Assembly: GCF_003464165.1 (NCBI RefSeq)
Contig: NZ_QSEK01000011.1
Location: 1-64,000, forward strand
Direction: 5' to 3'
DNA from: Eubacterium sp. AM49-13BH
Lineage (GTDB): Bacteria; Bacillota; Clostridia; Lachnospirales; Lachnospiraceae
Length of the DNA stretch: 64,000 nucleotides
Every line of letters begins with the position of its first letter. The first letter of the stretch is position 1. Shown one piece after another: positions 48,056 to 56,395 of the stretch. The notes under the pieces were generated by a model. It searched no databases. It saw only the letters and a program-made list of their open reading frames with translations, and was not told the origin of the DNA. A program made the translations under genes and the position numbers.

Positions 48056-48128
48056 GCCACCTTGGCTCAGTCGGTAGAGCGTTTCACTCGTAATGAAAAG
48101 GTCGCCGGTTCGATTCCGGCAGGTGGCT
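48056..48128 (+). tRNA. tRNA-Thr (anticodon CGU)
   Basis: 73 nt cloverleaf: acceptor GCCACCT/AGGTGGC, D-arm GCTC...GAGC, anticodon arm TTTCA-CTCGTAA-TGAAA giving anticodon CGT (reads ACG), T-arm GCCGG-TTCGATT-CCGGC, discriminator T. CCA is not encoded. Confidence 0.96.
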
Positions 48129-48136
48129 TTGTAACT

Positions 48137-48180
48137 AATGGACTTTATGAATGCTGTTATGCATCATAAAGTCCATTTTT
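48137..48180 (+). terminator. Terminator of tRNA-Thr
   Basis: 14-bp perfect stem AATGGACTTTATGA and complement, loop of 13, then ATTTTT. Confidence 0.85.
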
Positions 48181-48192
48181 GCACGCATACAT

Positions 48193-48445
48193 TCCTATTT
48201 TGGACTTCATCCGTGCCTCACTCCGCTTCAACGTCCAATCCGTCACGCTGTGACCTTCCTTTTTGGACTTCATCCGTTCCTCACTCCGCTTCAACGTCCA
48301 ATCCACCACGCTTTGACTTCCTTTTTGGACTTCTCCGTGCCTTACTCCGCTTCAACGTCCAATCCTCCATGCTTTGACTTCCTTTTTGGACTTCTTCCGT
48401 GCCTCACTCCACCTCAACGTCCAATCCGCCACGCTTCAGTTTCAC
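48193..48445. repeat. Four tandem ~62-bp repeats bounded by TTGGAC...GTCCAA
   Basis: Four near-identical units start at 48200, 48263, 48325 and 48386 (period 61-63). Each runs TTGGACTTC(A)TCCGTGCCTCACTCCGCTTCAACGTCCAATCC then CACGCTTTGACTTCC. The TTGGAC/GTCCAA ends are inverted in every unit (39 bp apart), so each unit can fold. No gene lies in this stretch (48181-48531); the lysozyme gene follows. Not CRISPR: units abut without unique spacers. Confidence 0.85.
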
Positions 48446-48531
48446 GCTACACTGTGCATCACCTTCCCTCCGCACTCTCCATCATCTTTCGAATATTCTA
48501 TATTAGAACATTAAAAGAAAGGGGAATGTGA

Positions 48532-49701
48532 ATGAAGAAAATTATCAAAATATATATTGCAATTATTGCTTCTTTATGCCTGTTCATGTCATTTCCGGCA
48601 GATATATATGCTGTGGTAATAGATGTGAGCAGTTACAACGGTTTTATTCAGTGGGATAATATGAAAAACTATATTGAAGGCGCAATTATCCGTATCGGAT
48701 ATGGCAGCGATATCCAGTCACAGGACGACACTGCTGCCATCAGAAATATGGATGAATGTGAACGGCTTGGAATTCCTTACGGCGTCTATCTGTACAGTTA
48801 TGCTTTGGATTATTATGACGCAGCAAGCGAAACTGCCCACGCCTTAAGACTTCTTCAAGGCAGAACGCCTCAGCTTGGTGTGTGGTTTGATATGGAAGAT
48901 GCTGATGGATATAAAGCAAGAAACGGTCTGGATGTATACTCACAAGGCGAACTGCTGTCTGATTTCTGCGAAATGTTTGTTAATGCTATGCGTGTCAGCG
49001 GATATAAAACCGGCGTCTATGCCAATTACAACTATTTTACCAATGTACTTGACCTTGACAGACTGAAATCAATCCCAGAGATGAATATCTGGCTTGCGCA
49101 CTGGGGAATTGATTCTCCAAGCCTTGACTGTACCATGTGGCAGTTTGGTGCAGTAGAAATTAAAGATGAAGAATATGATGGCAATATATATTACTCAGAT
49201 TATTCTGTTAAAAAAGATGATAATACTGGTGAAACTATGCGTATCGATGATAGTTCATCCAATAATATAAATGTTTACTATCAGACAAAGCTTTCAACAG
49301 GCCGCTGGCTTCCCATAGTTAAGAATAATGCTGACTACGCCGGAATATCCGGTCAGAGCATTACCGGTCTTGCAGTCACAACAGATACCGGCTATATAAA
49401 ATACAGAGTCCATGTAAATAGTGGCTGGCTGGATTTCATAGACAGCCGCAACACTGATATTAATGATTACTATAATGGATATGCTGGCAATGACACACCT
49501 GTTGATGCCGTTGAGATATATTATTACACCCCTGATGATATTATTAATTCATCAGGTTATCATTATGCATTCTACAGGGTAAGCCCTGTAAACAGAGACT
49601 ATTACAGTTTACAGAAAGATAACTCCACCGATAACGGAATGAACGGATATGCAGGAATATTCGGACATTTTATAGACAGGATACAGATTGATATACGATA
49701 A
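48532..49701 (+). CDS. Secreted GH25 lysozyme (N-acetylmuramidase)
   Basis: Cleaves MurNAc-GlcNAc bonds in peptidoglycan. 389 aa; signal peptide MKKIIKIYIAIIASLCLF with cleavage likely after ADIYA (27). GH25 barrel with catalytic Asp D31 in VIDVSSYNG and the D120/E122 pair in FDMED; FVNAMRVSGYKTGVYANYNYF and MWQFG are typical. The C-terminal ~170 residues (ADYAGISGQSITGL, GYIKYRVHVNSGWLDFIDS, GYAGIFGHFIDRIQI) look like clostridial ChW/hydrophobic-W wall-binding repeats. AAAGGGGAATGTGA precedes the ATG. First plus-strand protein gene after the repeat region. Confidence 0.9.
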   Translation: MKKIIKIYIAIIASLCLFMSFPADIYAVVIDVSSYNGFIQWDNMKNYIEGAIIRIGYGSDIQSQDDTAAIRNMDECERLGIPYGVYLYSYALDYYDAASETAHALRLLQGRTPQLGVWFDMEDADGYKARNGLDVYSQGELLSDFCEMFVNAMRVSGYKTGVYANYNYFTNVLDLDRLKSIPEMNIWLAHWGIDSPSLDCTMWQFGAVEIKDEEYDGNIYYSDYSVKKDDNTGETMRIDDSSSNNINVYYQTKLSTGRWLPIVKNNADYAGISGQSITGLAVTTDTGYIKYRVHVNSGWLDFIDSRNTDINDYYNGYAGNDTPVDAVEIYYYTPDDIINSSGYHYAFYRVSPVNRDYYSLQKDNSTDNGMNGYAGIFGHFIDRIQIDIR

Positions 49702-49737
49702 CTATTGATATATAAATATTAACACAGACCAATGTCA

Positions 49738-49777
49738 AAACCGTCAGCCTGAACCCGATATCCAGACTGACGGTTTA
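49738..49777. terminator. Bidirectional terminator (lysozyme / nrnA)
   Basis: AAACCGTCAG/CTGACGGTTT stem with a 19-base loop between convergent gene ends; T/A-rich flanks on both sides. Confidence 0.8.
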
Positions 49778-49779
49778 TA

Positions 49780-50763
49780 TTAATTCCATGTTTCTCTTAT
49801 AAATCTCTCTTTAATCTCTTTTTCAAGCCTTACAACGTCAGCTTCGCTTACCTTTCCATTATCCCCCTTTTTATATGGAACATAACCGCCTGCCATATTA
49901 TCATGACCACCACCGGTTCCTATTCCTTTAAGTGCATTAACTGTCATTACCCCTGACAGATATTTACCTGCACTTCTTATTGACATCTTAATTCCATCCT
50001 TCTTAGGAGAATATACTACTGACAGATTAATTTCATCCAGAGTCAGAGTAAAATCACATATTGCCGCTATAAGCGATTCCTTGCACTCATAACCTGCACA
50101 TGCAAAGCATACATCTTCTCTTATATCTATCGTACTGAGTGCGTCCTTATATGCCTTAATATCATCAAAATGCAGTACACTGCTGTCAAGGTCTGCAAGA
50201 ATTGTCCTGTCAGTGTTCATAAACAACTTATAAAACATATCCAGATCAAGCTGTGAAACGCCTCTGCGCATATCAGCTGTGTCCATCTTAATCCCGTACA
50301 ATAAAGCTGTTGCAACATTCTTTGACATCTCAATATTATTATCAAAATAATATGACGCAATAATCGAAGCGCATGCACCAACCTCCGGTCTTATATCTGA
50401 GAATCTATAATCAACATGTTCATATACAGGATGATGATCTATGCATATAATCTCATGACCATTCATATCTATAATGTTAGAATTACCTTTCTGGGCATCA
50501 ACAAGAATTATCTCATCTTCTTTACTGAATTTATCTGCACTCATATATTCTTTAACTGCAATATCAAGCAGTCTTACCATCTTGGCTGTTACTGTTTTAT
50601 CAATACTTCCCTTATAACAAATCTCTGCGTCTACCCCTTTTGCTTTAAGCAGTTCTGACAATCCATATGCACATGCCATTGCATCAGGATCCGGGAAATT
50701 ATGTGTCTGTATAAACACTCTTTTTGTGCTTATATTAGCTATTATCTCCTCTAAGCAGTTCAT
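49780..50763 (-). CDS. nrnA: DHH-family phosphoesterase, NrnA-like
   Basis: Probable oligoribonuclease / pAp phosphatase, degrading nano-RNA and pAp. 327 aa: metal motif HNFPDPDAMACAYG (21-34), DHH at 109-111 (CIDHHPVYEHVDYR), and the C-terminal DHHA1 GGGHDNMAGGYV. Mn2+ is the usual cofactor. Monocistronic with promoter at 50795-50823 and convergent with the lysozyme gene. Confidence 0.92.
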   Translation of the reverse strand: MNCLEEIIANISTKRVFIQTHNFPDPDAMACAYGLSELLKAKGVDAEICYKGSIDKTVTAKMVRLLDIAVKEYMSADKFSKEDEIILVDAQKGNSNIIDMNGHEIICIDHHPVYEHVDYRFSDIRPEVGACASIIASYYFDNNIEMSKNVATALLYGIKMDTADMRRGVSQLDLDMFYKLFMNTDRTILADLDSSVLHFDDIKAYKDALSTIDIREDVCFACAGYECKESLIAAICDFTLTLDEINLSVVYSPKKDGIKMSIRSAGKYLSGVMTVNALKGIGTGGGHDNMAGGYVPYKKGDNGKVSEADVVRLEKEIKERFIRETWN

Positions 50764-50794
50764 AATGTACCCCTCATATGACCTTAGTGTTATT

Positions 50795-50823
50795 ATTATA
50801 TTCTTTATATGCGTCTAATTCAA
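50795..50823 (-). promoter_or_regulatory. Sigma-A promoter for nrnA
   Basis: Minus strand: TTGAAT, 17 bases, TATAAT. Divergent from the ABC genes. Confidence 0.65.
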
Positions 50824-50888
50824 TCTTCATAATCACTTTTTTCAATAATTTTCATAAATTATATTAACCATAGTATGGGAGCAATCTA

Positions 50889-51614
50889 TTGGAATCAATT
50901 CTATCTCTGGATCACATATATTATTCTTATCACGATAAAAATGGAGAGACTCCGGTAATCAATGATCTTTCTTTTGAAATAGAACCCGGAAGTTTCACCT
51001 CGATTGTCGGTCCATCCGGTTGTGGTAAATCCACACTGCTCTCTCTGCTATGCGATCTTATAAAGCCTGAAGCTGGAACCATATATATAAGACCGCCAGA
51101 GAACAATCCGGACTCCCGGATGGGATATATGCTGCAGAAGGATAATCTGTTTGAATGGCGCAGTATCTATAAAAATGTTATGTTAGGTCTTGAAATAAAT
51201 AACAAAAAAACACCTGAAAACATTGCATATGTTAATCATCTCTTAGAGCAATATGACCTTGCAGAATTCAAATCAGCGCGGCCATCCCAGCTATCCGGAG
51301 GTATGAGACAGCGTGCAGCACTTATCCGCACACTTGCTCTGAAACCGGATATTTTACTTTTAGACGAACCATTTTCTGCCCTTGATTATCAGACAAGACT
51401 CGAAGTAAGGGAAGATATATGTAATATATTAAGGAGTGAGAAGAAAACCGTAATATTAGTAACACACGATATATCCGAAGCAATTGCAATGACCGACCGT
51501 GTATTAATACTCACGAGCCGTCCTGCAAAGCTTCTGAAAACTATCAATATAGAATCAAGAGATACTCTTTCTTCCCAGAAATATTTTGATGAAATAAGGG
51601 AGGTGTTAAAATGA
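50889..51614 (+). CDS. ABC transporter ATP-binding protein (SsuB/TauB type)
   Basis: 241-aa ATPase of the nitrate/sulfonate/taurine-class importers. Walker A GPSGCGKST (41-49), Q-loop YMLQKDNLFEW, signature LSGGMRQR, Walker B ILLLDEPFSALD, H-loop TH. The start is TTG at 50889 with GGGAG 7 bases upstream. Overlaps the permease by 4 bases. No periplasmic-binding-protein gene lies in the window. Confidence 0.9.
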   Translation: MESILSLDHIYYSYHDKNGETPVINDLSFEIEPGSFTSIVGPSGCGKSTLLSLLCDLIKPEAGTIYIRPPENNPDSRMGYMLQKDNLFEWRSIYKNVMLGLEINNKKTPENIAYVNHLLEQYDLAEFKSARPSQLSGGMRQRAALIRTLALKPDILLLDEPFSALDYQTRLEVREDICNILRSEKKTVILVTHDISEAIAMTDRVLILTSRPAKLLKTINIESRDTLSSQKYFDEIREVLK

Positions 51615-52402
51615 ATATGAGTCCTTTACAACGCAAATTCGTAATTAAACAGCGCATATATTCCATATCAGTAACACTCTCCCGCCTGATATTATTCTTA
51701 GGTTTTATCGGTATATGGGAATTTACTGCTGACAAAGGTATTATCAATGCATTTATATTCAGTTCACCGGTAAGACTGTACCAGACATTTATGGACCTCG
51801 CCAAAGACGGAGTAATATTCATGCATATATGGGTAACTCTCTATGAAACCATAGTCGCATTTGCAATAATTACAGTTGTCGGGATTATATTTGCAATATT
51901 GTTATGGTGCTTCAAAGGACTGTCAGACTGTCTTGAACCTTTTATGGTAGTATTAAACAGTCTTCCTAAGTCAGCTCTTGCACCTATGCTCATTGTATGG
52001 CTTGGCACTAATACCAAAGCAATTATCATAACCGCTGTATCCGTAGCCATATTTGGCATGATAATTAATCTGTACACAGGTTTTCTTGGAATTGACAAAG
52101 AAAAAATAACTCTGATACGGACTCTGGGCGGTAACAAATGGCATATTCTGTGCAAGCTTATCATCCCCGGCTCCAAGAAAATCATTATAAGTAACATGAA
52201 GGTAAATATAGGTCTGTGTCTTGTAGGTGTAATTATAGGTGAATTCTTAGCTGCCAAAAAAGGACTTGGCTACCTTATAATATATGGCAGCCAGGTATTT
52301 AAGATGAGTTATGTAGTTCTCGGAATTGTTATTCTCTGTATTATATCAACAATTCTCTTTGCTATAATAAATATAATTCAAAAGCTATTTCTAAAAGACT
52401 GA
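51611..52402 (+). CDS. ABC transporter permease (SsuC type)
   Basis: 263-aa inner-membrane permease with about six helices and the EAA-type cytoplasmic loop (YTGFLGIDKEKITLIRTLGGNKWHILCKLIIPGSKK). The sequence LNSLPKSALAPMLIVWLGTNTKA is characteristic of SsuC/TauC/ThiX relatives. Substrate cannot be inferred because the solute-binding protein is absent. Start overlaps the ATPase stop; the next gene begins about 100 bases on. Confidence 0.9.
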   Translation: MNMSPLQRKFVIKQRIYSISVTLSRLILFLGFIGIWEFTADKGIINAFIFSSPVRLYQTFMDLAKDGVIFMHIWVTLYETIVAFAIITVVGIIFAILLWCFKGLSDCLEPFMVVLNSLPKSALAPMLIVWLGTNTKAIIITAVSVAIFGMIINLYTGFLGIDKEKITLIRTLGGNKWHILCKLIIPGSKKIIISNMKVNIGLCLVGVIIGEFLAAKKGLGYLIIYGSQVFKMSYVVLGIVILCIISTILFAIINIIQKLFLKD

Positions 52403-52423
52403 TTTTATATTATAATCAATATA

Positions 52424-52499
52424 CATTTTGCAAAACAAGGAGGCTAAAATCCTCTGCTCCTGCATGAGCAGTCGCATTTTGCTTCGCAAAACAAGGAGG
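52424..52499 (+). repeat. Duplicated ribosome-site segment before the DUF5721-like gene
   Basis: The string CATTTTG...CAAAACAAGGAGG occurs twice (52424-52443 and 52475-52499), the second copy feeding the ATG at 52504. Between lies a CTGCTC/GAGCAG hairpin. It looks like a small duplication or inserted repeat that copied the ribosome site. Confidence 0.6.
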
Positions 52500-52503
52500 A
52501 TTT

Positions 52504-52998
52504 ATGCTTTCTCTTACAATTAAGGATTTAAAGCAATTTATGAATAAACTTCTGATAAGCGATACATTTGATGGTATGTGTATTTCAGAAGCCTATATAT
52601 GCACTGGCTGCAGTTATACAATAGATGGAAAGCTCAACACCCACTTTTACCATGAAGATGAGCTTAATTCCATGCCTTCTGCAAGATATACATCATGGAA
52701 GAACATTAAGCCTTTCGCATTCAGCATAATTAAGGGCAGGAAAGTTCCTGAACTTTTAAAGGTTACATTTGTACTGCCTGAAGCAGTCGTTGCAAAGCTG
52801 ATACTTGACAACAACCTTAACTTTGACCCTGATTGTGTCAATGGTTTATTTCTTAATGTACGCTATCAGGATGGTTCAGTAACTATGACAACAGCATCCT
52901 CTCTTCGTACTTTTACTCTCGACCGTTCACTTGATGAAGCATTTGAACGATATATTCTTAACTTCCTGTCAGATGCTGATATTTCCTATGAAGAATAA
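52504..52998 (+). CDS. DUF5721-like conserved protein
   Basis: 164-aa soluble alpha/beta protein without recognisable catalytic residues. Sequence resembles the Lachnospiraceae DUF5721 family (starts MLSLTIKDLKQFMNKLLISD, ends LNFLSDADISYEE). Function unknown. ATG at 52504 with GGAGG 4-5 bases upstream. Own terminator after; CIRCE-htpG follows. Confidence 0.7.
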   Translation: MLSLTIKDLKQFMNKLLISDTFDGMCISEAYICTGCSYTIDGKLNTHFYHEDELNSMPSARYTSWKNIKPFAFSIIKGRKVPELLKVTFVLPEAVVAKLILDNNLNFDPDCVNGLFLNVRYQDGSVTMTTASSLRTFTLDRSLDEAFERYILNFLSDADISYEE

Positions 52999-53023
52999 TT
53001 TAGAATTATTTAATAAATGCCGC

Positions 53024-53058
53024 AAAACCGCCTGTTTACATGCTCAGGCGGTTTTCTG
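53024..53058 (+). terminator. Terminator of the DUF5721-like gene
   Basis: AAAACCGCCTG, 10-base loop, CAGGCGGTTTT followed by CTGTT. Confidence 0.85.
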
Positions 53059-53085
53059 TTAGCACTCTTTATCTTTGAGTGCTAG
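53059..53085 (+). promoter_or_regulatory. CIRCE operator (HrcA site) upstream of htpG
   Basis: TTAGCACTC, 9 bases, GAGTGCTAG. It matches the CIRCE consensus TTAGCACTC-N9-GAGTGCTAA at all but the last base. It sits 7 bases before the -35 of the htpG promoter. Confidence 0.9.
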
Positions 53086-53092
53086 TTTTTGC

Positions 53093-53121
53093 TTGACTTA
53101 TGTTTCTGAGTGTATTAAATT
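53093..53121 (+). promoter_or_regulatory. Sigma-A promoter for htpG
   Basis: TTGACT, 17 bases, TAAATT, 42 bases before the htpG ATG. Confidence 0.65.
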
Positions 53122-53163
53122 AACATTTAGTTTAATACTATACAGATTGGAGAGTGAAATATT

Positions 53164-55158
53164 ATGTCAAAAGAACATGGTAATTTATCTATTAACAGTC
53201 AGAATATTTTCCCTATCATCAAGAAATGGATGTATTCTGACCATGATATCTTCTATAGAGAGTTAGTTTCTAATGCTTGTGATGCTATCACTAAACTCAA
53301 GAAGCTTTCAATGATTGGAGAATACGAAGCTCCAGACGATATTGATTATAAGATTGAGATTAAGCTTTCTGCAAAAGATAAGACAATCAAGATCATTGAT
53401 AATGGTATTGGTATGACTAAGGAAGAGGTTGATGAGTATATCAACCAGATTGCTTTTTCAGGTGCTGAAGCATTCCTTGAAAAGTATAAGGATAAGGCTA
53501 ATGATGACCAGATTATCGGACATTTCGGTTTAGGTTTCTACTCAGCATTTATGGTTGCTGACCAGGTTACTATTGATACTCTTTCATTTAAGGACGGAGC
53601 TGAATCAGTTCACTGGTCATGCGACGGAGGAACTGAATATGATATAAGTGAGGGAACCAAAGCAGCTCCTGGTACAGAGATTACTCTTTACCTCAATGAA
53701 GACAGCTATGAATTTGCCAACGAATATAAGGCTAAAGAAGTTCTTGATAAGTACTGCTCTTTCATGCCGGTTCCAATCTTTGTAACTAACGAAGATGCCG
53801 GTGAACAGACTGAGGAGATTCCTGAGGAAGAAGTTACAGAAAAAGATACAGTTCTTGATACATTTATAAAGGATGCTGTAACTGAAGAAGTTGAGAAAGA
53901 AGACGGAACTAAGGAAACTGTTGAGAAGGTTCCAGCAAAGAAGATGGCCAAGATTGTTAAACGTCCGGTTGCAATCAATGATATCCATCCACTCTGGACA
54001 AAGCATCCTAATGAATGTTCAGATGAAGATTACAAGGAATTCTACCGCAAGGTATTCCACGATTATAAAGAACCATTATTCTGGATTCACCTTAACATGG
54101 ATTATCCATTCAATCTTAAGGGTATTCTCTACTTCCCTAAGATTAATACAGAGTATGAATCTATTGAAGGTACTATAAAGCTTTATAACAATCAGGTATT
54201 CGTAGCAGATAACATTAAAGAAGTTATTCCAGAGTTCTTACTACTTCTTAAAGGTGTTATTGACTGCCCAGACCTTCCACTTAATGTATCACGTTCAGCA
54301 CTTCAGAACGATGGATTTGTTAAGAAGATATCTGATTATATCACTAAAAAGGTTGCCGACAAGCTTTCAGGAATGTGTAAGACAGATAAAGAGAACTATG
54401 AGAAATACTGGGATGACATCAATCCATTTATCAAATTCGGCTGCTTAAAGGATGAAAAATTTGCTGAGAAGATGAATGATTATATCATATTCAAGAACCT
54501 TGACGGCAAATATTTAACACTTAAGGAATGTCTCGAAGAGAATAAAGAGAAACATGAAAACACAGTATTCTATGTAACAGACGAAGTTGAGCAGAGTCAG
54601 TATATCAACATGTTTAAGAATGAAGGTATTGATGCTGTAATTCTTACTCATAACATTGACCAGCCATTCATCACTAACATGGAATCTAAGAATGAGAATC
54701 TCAAGTTCAAGCGTATCGATGCAGATCTTTCAGACAGCTTTAAGGAAGAGACTTCTAAAGACGAGTTGAAGGACATGACTGAAAAGCTCTCTAAGACTTT
54801 CAAGGATGCTCTTGGCAAAGAGAATTTAACTGTTAATGTTGAGAAATTAAAGGATGCATCTATATCTTCAATGATTACTCTTTCAGAAGAAAGCAGACGT
54901 ATGCAGGATATGATGAAGATGTATGGTATGGCAGGCATGGATCCTAATATGTTTGGTGCCGAAGGTCAGACTCTTGTACTTAATGCTAACAATGATCTTG
55001 TTAAATATGTTGCAGAACATACAGACGGCGAAAATACTAAGATTATATGCGAACAGCTCTATGACCTTGCTATGCTTAGTCATGCACCACTCTCTCCTGA
55101 ACAGATGACTGGATTTATTGCAAGAAGCAATAAAATCATGGAATTACTTGCAAAATAA
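53164..55158 (+). CDS. htpG: Chaperone HtpG (HSP90)
   Basis: 664-aa bacterial Hsp90. ATP-binding N-domain with SKEHGNLSINSQNIFPI, ELVSNACDAITKLKKL, DNGIGMTKEEVDEYI and the GHFGLGFYSAFMVAD lid; middle domain with NDIHPLWTKHPNE and DLPLNVSRSALQND; C-terminal dimerisation domain. Complete; assists folding of client proteins under stress. A CIRCE operator lies upstream, so HrcA control is implied here, unlike B. subtilis htpG. lepB follows by 49 bases. Confidence 0.97.
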   Translation: MSKEHGNLSINSQNIFPIIKKWMYSDHDIFYRELVSNACDAITKLKKLSMIGEYEAPDDIDYKIEIKLSAKDKTIKIIDNGIGMTKEEVDEYINQIAFSGAEAFLEKYKDKANDDQIIGHFGLGFYSAFMVADQVTIDTLSFKDGAESVHWSCDGGTEYDISEGTKAAPGTEITLYLNEDSYEFANEYKAKEVLDKYCSFMPVPIFVTNEDAGEQTEEIPEEEVTEKDTVLDTFIKDAVTEEVEKEDGTKETVEKVPAKKMAKIVKRPVAINDIHPLWTKHPNECSDEDYKEFYRKVFHDYKEPLFWIHLNMDYPFNLKGILYFPKINTEYESIEGTIKLYNNQVFVADNIKEVIPEFLLLLKGVIDCPDLPLNVSRSALQNDGFVKKISDYITKKVADKLSGMCKTDKENYEKYWDDINPFIKFGCLKDEKFAEKMNDYIIFKNLDGKYLTLKECLEENKEKHENTVFYVTDEVEQSQYINMFKNEGIDAVILTHNIDQPFITNMESKNENLKFKRIDADLSDSFKEETSKDELKDMTEKLSKTFKDALGKENLTVNVEKLKDASISSMITLSEESRRMQDMMKMYGMAGMDPNMFGAEGQTLVLNANNDLVKYVAEHTDGENTKIICEQLYDLAMLSHAPLSPEQMTGFIARSNKIMELLAK

Positions 55159-55207
55159 CGCCATTTAAACTATCATTGTCTTATATAACAATAAGGAAAT
55201 ATATAAC

Positions 55208-55921
55208 ATGACTAATTTTAACTATGACAATTATGACGATGATACTAAAGCTAAATACGATGACGGTATAGAATTCTTAGATGATATTGACGATGATTTC
55301 TCTTATGATGACACAGATTATGATGACTATGATATTCCACGATACAGCGACGAGCCACCTGCTCCTGCACGCAAGGACCATAAAGAAAGTATTGGACAGG
55401 AAATATTAAGCTATATTAAGATTCTTGCTGTTGCCATCATAGTTGCATTTCTATTCACAAGATTTATTATAGTTAATGCACAGGTTCCTTCTGGTTCAAT
55501 GGAGAACACTATTCTTACAGGCGACAGACTTATTGGTTTCCGTCTGGCATATCTGTTTCACGAACCTGAACGTGGTGATATTGTAATATTTAAGTATCCT
55601 GACGATGAATCTCAGAACTTTGTTAAAAGAGTTATTGGAATTCCTGGAGATGTTATTAATATCAGGAATGGTTACGTTTATGTTAATGGAGAGATGCTTG
55701 AAGAGAATTATATCCGTGAGCCAATGAACAGTGATGGAGAAGACCTGACATATGTTGTACCTTCCGGTTCGTATTTTATGTTAGGCGATAATCGTAATAA
55801 TTCCAAAGATTCCAGATACTGGACTAATACATTCGTATCTAAAGACAAGATAATTGCTAAAGTTTCTTTCAGATACTTCAATGTCAGGACGAAAAGGTTT
55901 TCTTTTTCTTTTATCAAATAA
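55208..55921 (+). CDS. lepB: Signal peptidase I with acidic N-terminal tail
   Basis: Removes signal peptides from Sec substrates. 237 aa. About 60 residues before the membrane helix are highly acidic and Tyr-rich (DYDDYDIPRYSDEP region). TM helix about 67-90; catalytic S97 in PSGSMENT and K140 in NFVKRVIGIPGD; VPSGSYFMLGDNRNNSKDSRYW box E; ends FSFSFIK. The acidic cytoplasmic tail is longer than usual. Terminator after. Confidence 0.93.
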   Translation: MTNFNYDNYDDDTKAKYDDGIEFLDDIDDDFSYDDTDYDDYDIPRYSDEPPAPARKDHKESIGQEILSYIKILAVAIIVAFLFTRFIIVNAQVPSGSMENTILTGDRLIGFRLAYLFHEPERGDIVIFKYPDDESQNFVKRVIGIPGDVINIRNGYVYVNGEMLEENYIREPMNSDGEDLTYVVPSGSYFMLGDNRNNSKDSRYWTNTFVSKDKIIAKVSFRYFNVRTKRFSFSFIK

Positions 55922-55957
55922 TCCCCTGCATAATAGATAATATTCAGGGAACAATAA

Positions 55958-56003
55958 TATGGCCGCTATGTTAATTGCAACATGGCGGTCATAATTGTTT
56001 TTT
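55958..56003 (+). terminator. Terminator of lepB
   Basis: TGGCCGCTATGTT paired with AACATGGCGGTCA, then TAATTGTTTTTT. Confidence 0.8.
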
Positions 56004-56018
56004 GAAAGGAGAAATATT

Positions 56019-56333
56019 ATGGGTAATCTTAACTGTAATGCTGCATCTTGCATGCATAACTGTGACAACCAGTGCTGTCTTAATTCAATCTGTGTAGAAG
56101 GAAGCTCTGCATGCCAATGTGGTGAAACATGCTGCAGTGACTATGAACATCAGAAACCAGGTGCAACTAATATGTGCCATCTTCCTAAAGATTCTTTATC
56201 CATCTCATGTGAAGCAACCAACTGCATATATAACACTAATAAAAAATGTGATGCTGACCATGTAGACATATCAGGTATAAAAGCTGTAACAGAGGACGAT
56301 ACAGTCTGTACAACATTCCAGGCAAGGGGATAA
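56019..56333 (+). CDS. Two-domain DUF1540-like cysteine-rich protein
   Basis: 104 aa. Two Cys-rich repeats: NCNAASCMHNCDNQCCLNS with CQCGETCCSDY, and ISCEATNCIYNTNKKCDAD with a later Cys. Each resembles DUF1540 (CxxxxC...C). May bind metal. Start MGNLNCN at 56019 after AAAGGAGAAATATT. Isolated between two terminators. Confidence 0.78.
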   Translation: MGNLNCNAASCMHNCDNQCCLNSICVEGSSACQCGETCCSDYEHQKPGATNMCHLPKDSLSISCEATNCIYNTNKKCDADHVDISGIKAVTEDDTVCTTFQARG

Positions 56334-56348
56334 GTCCTGCTTACACGA

Positions 56349-56380
56349 AAGGGCTGTCATGCATATGCATGACAGCCCTT
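56349..56380. terminator. Bidirectional palindromic terminator
   Basis: AAGGGCTGTCATGCA/TGCATGACAGCCCTT, nearly perfect over 32 bases, between the convergent DUF1540 and efp ends. Confidence 0.85.
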
Positions 56381-56395
56381 AATAATACATAAAAA

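Noticed and set aside
48193..48445. CRISPR array
   Set aside because: Repeats are about 62 bp and abut directly, without unique spacers; no cas genes nearby.
48138..48531. Protein-coding frames through the tandem repeat
   Set aside because: They only restate the repeat (WTSSVPHSASTSNP), have no ribosome site and drift in frame from unit to unit.
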